Below, piece after piece: positions 1-6,232 of a stretch of 7,796 nucleotides of DNA. Position numbers and translations under genes: made by a program. The notes below the pieces were generated by a model. The model was not told where the DNA came from and did no database searches. It worked only from the letters and a program-made list of their open reading frames with translations. Positions within the stretch are counted from its first letter, which is position 1. Every line of letters starts with the position of its first letter. Source of the DNA: an uncultured Alphaproteobacteria bacterium (GTDB lineage Bacteria > Pseudomonadota > Alphaproteobacteria > Caulobacterales > Parvularculaceae); contig CALKYG010000417.1 in assembly GCA_938003575.1 (NCBI GenBank), positions 1 through 7,796 on the forward strand, written 5' to 3'.

Positions 1-416
1 TCGCCTTGATAGCCCGGAATGCAGGGAACGCCCGCCGCGATCATGCGGCGCTTCGATTGCGCCTTGTCGCCCATCGCCTCGATCGCCGACGCCGGCGGCC
101 CGACGAAGATGAGTCCGTTCGTCTCGCACGCGTCTGCAAACGCCGCACGCTCCGAAAGAAACCCGTAGCCCGGATGGACGGCGTTTGCGCCTGTGCGCTT
201 TGCAGCGTCGATGATCGCGTCGATCCTCAGATAGCTCTGCGACGCTTCCGCCGGTCCAATGCGAACCGCTTCATCAGCGAAACGAACATGAAGCGAGTTC
301 GCATCGGCCTCGGAATAGACCGCGACGGTCGCAATTCCCCGCGCCTTTGCGGTCCGCATGATGCGGACGGCGATTTCGCCGCGATTGGCGACAAGGAGCT
401 TTCTAATTCTCTTCAT
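1..416 (-). CDS. Acyl-CoA carboxylase, biotin carboxylase (alpha) subunit, N-terminal part
   Basis: The first 138 codons of a biotin carboxylase are present; the gene leaves the window on the left. This subunit uses ATP and bicarbonate to carboxylate biotin. The N-terminal fold is unmistakable: [18 protein letters not shown] at 1-18, the [10 protein letters not shown] motif near 81-90, then a GDK segment holding the expected ATP-binding lysine (near 117) and [10 protein letters not shown] at the edge. The end GYQG is typical of AtuF/acyl-CoA carboxylase alpha subunits and differs from the PGSDG of E. coli AccC. The ATG lies in an ATGA overlap with the hydratase stop, with GGAG (428-431) 11 nt upstream, which suggests coupled translation. 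The rest of the ATP-grasp domain and the expected C-terminal biotin-carrier domain (AMKM lysine) cannot be seen. It presumably pairs with the beta subunit encoded two genes upstream. Confidence 0.9.
   Translation of the reverse strand, partial: MKRIRKLLVANRGEIAVRIMRTAKARGIATVAVYSEADANSLHVRFADEAVRIGPAEASQSYLRIDAIIDAAKRTGANAVHPGYGFLSERAAFADACETNGLIFVGPPASAIEAMGDKAQSKRRMIAAGVPCIPGYQG
413..416 (-). other. Hydratase stop / biotin carboxylase start ATGA overlap
   Basis: The ATG of the biotin carboxylase gene (416-414) shares two bases with the TGA of the hydratase gene (415-413). It places both genes in one transcript and suggests translational coupling. Confidence 0.85.
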
Positions 417-1243
417 GCCACTGTTCGCTCCGGATAGGTTTCGACCCACGCAGGATTGAGTTTTTGCGCGAAAGCGGCCGCGCCGGCGCGCCCGGCGCCT
501 CTCAGGCAGCGGGCGAATTCCTTTGCAGCCGCGTCCAGTTCGGCAGGATCGATCTGGCGCGCCGCCCTGTTGAATATCCGTTTGGTCGCGGCGATCGCAT
601 GCGGTTCGCACCGGCCAATGTCGTTCAAAGCAGCGGTGAGCCCCGCTTCGGCTTTGCCGGCAGGAACGATGCGGTCAATGAGGCCGACGCGCGCGCCCTC
701 TTCTGCGCCGAACCGCGCGCCGGTGAGCGCAAGACGCCGCGCGTTGAAAAGCCCGATCTTGCGCACCACAAAAGGACCGATCTGCGCCGGCGGCAGGCCG
801 AGCGTCGTTTCCGAGAGCGAGAACTTCGCATTGTCCGCGGCGATCGCTACGTCGGAAACCGCGACGAACCCCATCGCGCCGCCAAAAGCAGCGCCCTCGA
901 TCACGCTGACGACGACCTGCGGCAGCGCATCGATCGTCAGCAGAAGGTCGCCAAAACGGCGATTCGCATTTTCCACGGGATCAGCCTCGCCAGGAGCGGG
1001 CGCTTCCGCCACCAATTGCGCCGCGAACTCCTTGATGTCCCCGCCGGCGCAAAACGTTCCCCCGGCGCCGCGCAGAATGAACGCCCGAATATCAGGCCGG
1101 TCCCGCAGCCAGTCGCACAGAGCGAACAGACTCTCGATGATTGCGCTGTTAAGAGCGTTCTTGACCTGCGGGCGATTGAGCGTCGCGACAAGCGACGACT
1201 GCCGGCGTTCAACGTCAATATCGGTCAACTGCGTGAAATCCAT
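413..1243 (-). CDS. Enoyl-CoA hydratase/isomerase family protein, AtuE/LiuC-like
   Basis: A 276-residue crotonase-fold protein, of normal family length. The first oxyanion-hole segment is [10 protein letters not shown] (64-73) and the second is [11 protein letters not shown] (116-126). The later catalytic glutamate of the family is present as Glu145 in SLSETTLGL, but the earlier one (Glu144 of rat crotonase) aligns with Gly125. Such a change is common in the AtuE/LiuC-like group. The stretch [15 protein letters not shown] (151-165) and the C-terminal FAQKLNPAW (258-266) recall AtuE, which hydrates the isohexenylglutaconyl-CoA formed by geranyl-CoA carboxylase. By position, between the two carboxylase subunit genes, it should hydrate the unsaturated carboxylated product. 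The ATG at 1243 comes 2 nt after the stop of the beta subunit gene and has GAGGA 7 nt upstream; an in-frame GTG at 1249 is a weaker alternative. The open frame extends to 1774, but that part is antisense-free shadow of the beta subunit gene. The stop overlaps the next start. Confidence 0.87.
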   Translation of the reverse strand: MDFTQLTDIDVERRQSSLVATLNRPQVKNALNSAIIESLFALCDWLRDRPDIRAFILRGAGGTFCAGGDIKEFAAQLVAEAPAPGEADPVENANRRFGDLLLTIDALPQVVVSVIEGAAFGGAMGFVAVSDVAIAADNAKFSLSETTLGLPPAQIGPFVVRKIGLFNARRLALTGARFGAEEGARVGLIDRIVPAGKAEAGLTAALNDIGRCEPHAIAATKRIFNRAARQIDPAELDAAAKEFARCLRGAGRAGAAAFAQKLNPAWVETYPERTVA

Positions 1244-1245
1244 CG

Positions 1246-2862
1246 TCACATCCTCGCCACGCCGAAAATGTTCGGGCGCAGATTGCGCGCTTGCGCCTCC
1301 GCCACGGTGTCGAGGCAGAACGCAAGAACCCTGCGCGTATCGCGCGGATCGATAAGCCCGTCGTCCCACAGGCGCGCAGTGGCGAACAGCGCACGGCTTT
1401 CCTCGTCGTATTTGTCGATAATCGTTTTCGCCATCGCGTCGAAATAGGCGGCGTTGGGTTCCTCGCCTCTCGCCCGCGCGCCCTCCTCGCCGACAATGCG
1501 CATTGTCTTCGCCGCCTGCTCCCCGCCCATGACCGCGACGCGATTGTTCGGCCAGGCGAAGATGAATGAGGGGTCGAAGGCGCGCCCGCACATGCCGTAA
1601 TTGCCGGCGCCGAAGGAGGCGCCGATATGAAGGGTGATTTTCGGCACGGTCATATTGGTGACCGCCTGGATCATTTTCGACCCATGTTTGATGATGCCGC
1701 GCTGTTCGGCGTCCGTGCCGACGAGATAGCCCGTCGTATTCTGCATGAAAACGACCGGCGTTCCCGCTTGGCATTGAAGCTGGATGAACTGCGCCGCCTT
1801 CGCAGCGCCGTCGGCGTCGATTGGGCCGTTATTGGAGATGATGCCGACCGCATGGCCGGCGATTTCCGCGTGAATGCAAACGGTGGCCGCGCCATAGCCG
1901 TCTTTGAATCCAAGCATGTCGGACCCGTCGACGATGCGCGCGATGTTTTCGCGAACGTCGTATGGCGTTCTGTAATCGGCGGGCGTGACCCCGAGGATTT
2001 CCTCAGGATCATAAAGCGGTTCGCGAAAGGATCGCGCATGCGGCGCGGCGTCCCTATTCCAATGGAGCTTTGCCGCAATCTCGCGCGCAATGCGAAGTCC
2101 GTCGGCATCGCTTTCGGCCAAATATTCGGCCGTGCCGGACACATGATAATGCATCTCGGCGCCGCCAAGATCTTCATCCGTCGCGATCTCACCCGTCGCC
2201 GCTTTCAACAATGGCGGCCCTGCGAGGAATATTTTGGAACGGCCGCGGACGACGACGACATAGTCGGAAAGGCCGGTCTGATAGGCGCCGCCGGCCGTTG
2301 ACGATCCATGCACGACGGAAATGACCGGGCAGCCGGCCGCGGATAAGCGTGCAAGATTTGCGAAGGTCTGGCCGCCCTGGATGAACATTTCCGACTGCCG
2401 GAACAGATTGGCCCCGGCGCTTTCGATGAGCTGCACGAAAGGAAGCTTCTGCTTCAGCGCCACCTCCTGAGCGCGCAGCGCCTTGTGGACTCCCATCGGC
2501 GTCGCCGCGCCGCCCTTGATGCCGGAATCGGAGGCTGAGATCATGCATCTTACGCCGGAGATGAAGCCGATGCCGCAAATGCCGCCGCCGCCCGAGATGT
2601 TATGATCGCCGTCGTCGTCATGCATTTTGTATCCGCACAGCGTCGACAGCTCGAGAAACGGCGCGCCTATGTCGAGGACGAGCGCGAGGCGATCGCGCGG
2701 CAGCAATTGTCCGCGCTTTTCGAATTTCGCTTTGGCGCGCGCCGAAGTCTCGACGATCTTGCGTTCAAGGCTTCGGAATTCTTCGATCAGCTTCAGATGC
2801 GCGGCGCGATTCGCCGCGAAGGCTTCCGACCTTGGGTCTATTTCTGACTGGAAAACCGGCAT
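1246..2862 (-). CDS. Acyl-CoA carboxylase, carboxyltransferase (beta) subunit, AtuC/geranyl-CoA carboxylase-like
   Basis: This biotin-dependent acyl-CoA carboxylase beta subunit transfers CO2 from carboxybiotin to an acyl-CoA, usually in an alpha6-beta6 cytosolic complex. Two crotonase-fold halves are visible: N-terminal about 30-265 and C-terminal about 295-525. Oxyanion-type glycine loops are GSSTAGGAY (186-194) and ASFGAGNYGMCGR (415-427). RGQLLPRDRL (50-59), GYKMHDDDG (77-85), FLAGPPLLKAATGE (212-225), the C-terminal WDDGLIDPRDTR (499-510) and the end RPNIFGVARM resemble Pseudomonas AtuC more than the methylcrotonyl-CoA enzyme LiuB. This comparison is from memory of those families. The length of 538 aa also agrees with AtuC. 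ATG at 2862 is preferred over an upstream GTG at 2892 because GGAG lies 9 nt before it and the N-terminus (MPVFQSEID) then aligns with relatives. A hydratase gene and a biotin carboxylase gene follow. The family is certain; geranyl-CoA as substrate is not, and a methylcrotonyl-type or unknown branched acyl-CoA remains possible. Confidence 0.88.
   Translation of the reverse strand: MPVFQSEIDPRSEAFAANRAAHLKLIEEFRSLERKIVETSARAKAKFEKRGQLLPRDRLALVLDIGAPFLELSTLCGYKMHDDDGDHNISGGGGICGIGFISGVRCMISASDSGIKGGAATPMGVHKALRAQEVALKQKLPFVQLIESAGANLFRQSEMFIQGGQTFANLARLSAAGCPVISVVHGSSTAGGAYQTGLSDYVVVVRGRSKIFLAGPPLLKAATGEIATDEDLGGAEMHYHVSGTAEYLAESDADGLRIAREIAAKLHWNRDAAPHARSFREPLYDPEEILGVTPADYRTPYDVRENIARIVDGSDMLGFKDGYGAATVCIHAEIAGHAVGIISNNGPIDADGAAKAAQFIQLQCQAGTPVVFMQNTTGYLVGTDAEQRGIIKHGSKMIQAVTNMTVPKITLHIGASFGAGNYGMCGRAFDPSFIFAWPNNRVAVMGGEQAAKTMRIVGEEGARARGEEPNAAYFDAMAKTIIDKYDEESRALFATARLWDDGLIDPRDTRRVLAFCLDTVAEAQARNLRPNIFGVARM
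1251..1255 (-). promoter_or_regulatory. Ribosome binding site of the hydratase gene
   Basis: GAGGA lies 7 nt before the ATG at 1243 and inside the last codons of the carboxyltransferase gene. It favours this ATG over the in-frame GTG at 1249, which would leave almost no spacer. Confidence 0.65.
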
Positions 2863-2947
2863 TCGGTGGAGCTCCGCCTTCTCGCCCGTCACCTTTATCC
2901 GCTGGAAGGGAAAGCCGCCACAGGGAGATGCAGATGGCGCCGGTCAG
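2863..2947 (-). other. 85-nt spacer between dnaE2 and the carboxylase module
   Basis: This is the only true intergenic stretch in the window. It holds the GGAG ribosome site at its downstream end. I see no strong hairpin followed by a T-run, no clear -35/-10 pair, and no GTTC or GAAC half-site of the alphaproteobacterial LexA box. Confidence 0.6.
2872..2875 (-). promoter_or_regulatory. Ribosome binding site deciding the carboxyltransferase start
   Basis: GGAG, within AAGGCGGAGCTC, stands 9 nt before the ATG at 2862. The competing GTG at 2892 has only weak purine context before it. This supports the shorter, 538-residue product. Confidence 0.65.
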
Positions 2948-5900
2948 TCAGTGGAAATTCCGTCCGCCGGGAAGGATTGCGTTCATGCGCCGTTCGGCAT
3001 CGCCCCGTCTTGCCGTCCCCCGCGCCCGCAAATCTTCGTCGACCGGCCGCTTGAGTTCGTCCGTGCGAAACAGGCCGTCATCCATTTCGTCATGATATTC
3101 GCTGAGAAGCGCGAGCTTTGGGGTCAGATTGGCGAGACGCCAGGCGACAATGTGGATCACTTCGCCTTCGCGCTGCAGCTTTCCTTCGACGCCAAGCAGC
3201 CGCGATCCAAGCAGCTCGCGCCTGAACCGCTCAAAGACCTTGGGCCAAATGATGATGTTGGCGATCGAAGTTTCATCTTCAAGCGTTGCGAAAATGACGC
3301 CCTTCGCCGTTCCGGGGCGCTGGCGGACCAGCACAAGGCCGGCGACGCGCACGCGAGCGCCGTCGCTCATATCTCCCAGCATCCCGTTCGGCGCATAGCC
3401 GTCTCGATCAAGCTCTCGCCTCAGAAATGCGACCGGATGCCGCTTCAGCGACAGTTTCAGGGTTTTGTAGTCGTAAGCGACCTCTTCGCCCGGCGGCATG
3501 GCGGGCAAGGCGACCTCTTCCTCTCTCTGAATGCCGGCATGTCGCGTGAAAAGATCCGGCTCTTCGTCGCCTTTCATCCGGTCGAGGCCTTCGACCGCCC
3601 ATGAGGAGTCCCGGCGCGTGAGGCCGAGCGAGCCGAAAGCATCCGCATTGGCAAGGAGCTTGAGCGCTCTGAAGCCGAGCCTTGCGCGCAATCGCAGATC
3701 GCGCACGGAGTCGAACCCGTTCCCTCGCACGCTTTCGATGCGGCGCGCGTCATCTTCGGAGAATCCTTTGATCTGCCGGAATCCCAATCTGACGGCATGC
3801 GTCGACCGGATGTCCTTTTTCATGCCGGCGTGACGCCCGCAGATCGCGCCTTGCGTCGGCCCTTTTTCAAGCGTCAGGTCCCAGCTTGAATGATTGATGT
3901 CGACCGGCAGCACGGGAACCCCGTGCTCGCGCGCGTCGCGCACAATCTGCGCCGGCGCATAAAATCCCATCGGCTGGCTGTTCACGAGTGCGGCGCAAAA
4001 AACGTCCGGATAATGACATTTTAGCCAGCAGGAAACATAGACGAGAAGCGCGAAACTTGCAGCATGGCTTTCTGGAAAACCATACTCGCCGAAACCTTCG
4101 ATCTGCCTGAAGCACCGTTCGGCGAATTCTCTCTCGTAGCCGCGCTCGATCATGCCGTTCACCATCTTGTCACGATACTGATGGATCGCACCCGTTCGCC
4201 GGAACGTCGCCATGGCGCGGCGCAATCCGTCAGCTTCGGACGGTGTGAATCCGGCGGCGACGATGGCGATCTTCATCGCCTGCTCCTGAAAAAGGGGAAC
4301 GCCGAGCGTCTTGCCGAGCACGGCTTCAAGCTCCTTGCTCGGATAGATGACTTTCTCCTCGCTGGAGCGGCGGCGAAGATAGGGATGCACCATATCACCC
4401 TGGATAGGGCCCGGACGCACGATCGCAACCTCAATGACAAGATCGTAGAAATTCCGCGGTTTCAGTCGCGGCAGCATCGACATCTGCGCGCGGCTTTCGA
4501 TCTGGAAAACGCCAAGCGTGTCGGCGCGGCAGATCATGTCGTAGACGGGCGCTTCTTCGGCGGGTATCGACGCGAGGTCATGATCGACGCCGTAATGCTT
4601 TTTCAAGAGCGCAAAGGCCTTTGCAATGCAGGTGAGCATGCCGAGGCCCAGAATATCGACTTTGATCATGCCGAGCGCGTCGAGATCGTCCTTGTCCCAT
4701 TCGACGAAGGTGCGGTCCGCCATCGCGGCGTTGCCGATCGGGATGACTTCCTCGAGCGCGCCGCGCGTCATCACGAATCCGCCCGTATGCTGGGAGAGAT
4801 GGCGTGGAAACCCTATCAGCTCCTTTGAGAGCTCAAGCGCTTTCAGGACCCGGGCATTCTCGGCGTCAAGACCGATTTCCATCGCATGCTCTGCCGTCAC
4901 CCCCGACGAAGAGCGTCCCCATGCTCCCCGCGCCATGCCGCTTGTCGCATCCTCGCTGAGGCCGAGCGCCTTGCCGACTTCCCGGATGGCGCTGCGCGTC
5001 CTGTAAGTGATGACAGTCGCGGCGATGCCGGCGCGCTCGCGGCCGTATTTCTCGTAAATATACTGGATCACTTCTTCGCGCCGCTCATGTTCGAAGTCGA
5101 TATCGATGTCGGGCGGCTCATCGCGCTCGACGGAGACGAAACGCTCAAAGAGGAGATCGACTTTTGCGGGATCGACCGAAGTGACGCCAAGGCAGTAGCA
5201 GACGGCGGAGTTGGCCGCCGACCCCCGCCCCTGGCAAAGAATGCCGCGCGAGCGCGCGTAGCGGATAATATCGTAAACCGTCAGGAAATAAGGCGCGAAC
5301 GAAAGCTGGCGAATGAGCGAAAGCTCATGAATGACCGCATCCCTGACTTTTCCCGGAACGCCGCCCGGATACCGCATGTCGGCGCCAAGCCAGGAAAGAC
5401 GCTCCAGCTCCTCTTGCGGCGTTGCGCTGACGCCCGACGCCTCATCCGGATATTCATAGCGCAATTCATCGAGAGAGAAGACGGCGCGTTCGGCAAGCGC
5501 GATCGTCTGGCGGATGGCGTCCGGATGATCGACGAAGAGCCGCGCCATCTCCTGAGGCGGTTTGAGATGACGTTCGGCGTTCGCCGCGAGGCTGCGGCCC
5601 GCCTCGTCGATCGTGCAATGCGTCCGGATGCAGTGAAGGACATCCTGAAGCTGACGGCGGCCGGGCGCGTGATAGAGCGCATCGCTGACCGCCAGCATCG
5701 GAACGCCGGCGCGCGACGCTTTTCCTGCAAATATGTTGAGTTGACGCCGATCATCGCCGCTAAACCGGCGCGCCGCGGCGAGCCAGACATTTCCTCGAAA
5801 GGCGGCGTGAAAATCGCAGAGCGTATCCTCGATAATCTCGCGCTGCGGGTCAGCTTCGATCAAGGCGAACAGCTGTCCCTCTCCGAGTTCGAGCGCATCG

Positions 5901-6232
5901 CGGCTAAACAGCGCGCAATCGCCCTTGCGCGCGCGCCGCTTGCCGCGCGTCAGCAGCTTGCAGAGCCGCCCATAGGCGGCGCGATCCGTCGGATAGCAGA
6001 GCATGTCCGGCGTTTCATCGGCAAATCGCAATCGCGCGCCGACGATGAAGCGAAGCGCTGATTTTTTTGCGGCGACGTGCGCACGGACAACGCCGGCGAG
6101 AGTGTTCACATCCGTCACGGCGAGCGCCTCGATCCCGAGCGCCGCCGCCTGAACGGCAAGCTCGTCGGGATGTGACGCCCCATGCAGGAAACTGAAATTG
6201 CTGAACGCGCAAAGTTCGGCGTAGCGGGTCAT
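2948..6232 (-). CDS. dnaE2: DnaE2, error-prone C-family DNA polymerase alpha subunit
   Basis: DnaE2 is the polymerase of the ImuA-ImuB-DnaE2 mutasome and performs damage-induced translesion synthesis at the fork. The 1094 residues match the family length. The PHP domain spans about 4-260 and opens with YAELCAFSNFSFLHGASH. Its HxH-type ligands are replaced by Cys8 and Phe10, and the usual TDH/TDR is TDV (40-42), so nuclease activity is unlikely. The palm has the glycine-serine motif QGRGSAANSA (334-343), the aspartate cluster PDIDIDF (374-380) and KVDILGLG (524-531), which carries the third catalytic Asp526. Fingers follow (ESRAQMSMLP, 579-588; VRPGPIQGD, 605-613), then a helix-hairpin-helix near 815-870, an OB fold near 958-1035, and the family tail ILPGGRNFH. 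The ATG at 6232 is chosen because it makes an ATGA overlap with the imuB stop and places YAEL at the N-terminus; an in-frame ATG at 6256 would lie inside imuB. No good ribosome site is seen, so translation probably depends on imuB. Confidence 0.95.
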   Translation of the reverse strand: MTRYAELCAFSNFSFLHGASHPDELAVQAAALGIEALAVTDVNTLAGVVRAHVAAKKSALRFIVGARLRFADETPDMLCYPTDRAAYGRLCKLLTRGKRRARKGDCALFSRDALELGEGQLFALIEADPQREIIEDTLCDFHAAFRGNVWLAAARRFSGDDRRQLNIFAGKASRAGVPMLAVSDALYHAPGRRQLQDVLHCIRTHCTIDEAGRSLAANAERHLKPPQEMARLFVDHPDAIRQTIALAERAVFSLDELRYEYPDEASGVSATPQEELERLSWLGADMRYPGGVPGKVRDAVIHELSLIRQLSFAPYFLTVYDIIRYARSRGILCQGRGSAANSAVCYCLGVTSVDPAKVDLLFERFVSVERDEPPDIDIDFEHERREEVIQYIYEKYGRERAGIAATVITYRTRSAIREVGKALGLSEDATSGMARGAWGRSSSGVTAEHAMEIGLDAENARVLKALELSKELIGFPRHLSQHTGGFVMTRGALEEVIPIGNAAMADRTFVEWDKDDLDALGMIKVDILGLGMLTCIAKAFALLKKHYGVDHDLASIPAEEAPVYDMICRADTLGVFQIESRAQMSMLPRLKPRNFYDLVIEVAIVRPGPIQGDMVHPYLRRRSSEEKVIYPSKELEAVLGKTLGVPLFQEQAMKIAIVAAGFTPSEADGLRRAMATFRRTGAIHQYRDKMVNGMIERGYEREFAERCFRQIEGFGEYGFPESHAASFALLVYVSCWLKCHYPDVFCAALVNSQPMGFYAPAQIVRDAREHGVPVLPVDINHSSWDLTLEKGPTQGAICGRHAGMKKDIRSTHAVRLGFRQIKGFSEDDARRIESVRGNGFDSVRDLRLRARLGFRALKLLANADAFGSLGLTRRDSSWAVEGLDRMKGDEEPDLFTRHAGIQREEEVALPAMPPGEEVAYDYKTLKLSLKRHPVAFLRRELDRDGYAPNGMLGDMSDGARVRVAGLVLVRQRPGTAKGVIFATLEDETSIANIIIWPKVFERFRRELLGSRLLGVEGKLQREGEVIHIVAWRLANLTPKLALLSEYHDEMDDGLFRTDELKRPVDEDLRARGTARRGDAERRMNAILPGGRNFH
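6229..6232 (-). other. imuB stop / dnaE2 start ATGA overlap
   Basis: On the minus strand the bases ATGA contain the ATG of dnaE2 (6232-6230) and the TGA of imuB (6231-6229). No Shine-Dalgarno-like sequence is visible in the preceding 20 nt, which read CACGGGTTTTTTGC next to the start. Termination-reinitiation from imuB is the simplest way to translate dnaE2, and it would tie the amounts of the two mutasome partners together. Confidence 0.85.

Noticed and set aside
464..1447. Overlapping plus-strand open frames opposite the hydratase gene (also 456-1355)
   Set aside because: They are Arg/Ala/Ser-rich shadows of the hydratase and beta-subunit genes, in competing frames with no family signature.
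1244..1774. Upstream extension of the hydratase open frame
   Set aside because: This segment is already coded as the carboxyltransferase C-terminus in another frame. The hydratase family N-terminus begins at the ATG at 1243, which has its own ribosome site.
2863..2892. GTG start for the carboxyltransferase adding ten residues
   Set aside because: The ATG at 2862 has a well-spaced GGAG, and its N-terminus matches relatives in length and wording.
2911..2940. Possible terminator hairpin after dnaE2 (CGCCA 2939-2935 with TGGCG 2920-2916)
   Set aside because: The stem is only 5 bp with a 14-nt loop and no proper T-run follows, so I do not call it a terminator.
2863..2947. LexA/SOS box ahead of the carboxylase module
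   Set aside because: Neither GTTC nor GAAC half-sites occur in the spacer. The SOS box of the cassette should be upstream of imuA, outside the window.
2627..3604. 325-codon plus-strand open frame across the dnaE2-carboxyltransferase junction
   Set aside because: It is antisense to two well-supported genes, shows no motif and no clear ribosome site, and its composition looks like a shadow frame.
4886..6061. 391-codon open frame on the plus strand, antisense to dnaE2
   Set aside because: The minus strand encodes unmistakable DnaE2 here. The plus-strand translation has no recognisable motif and is the kind of antisense opening that high-GC coding DNA produces.
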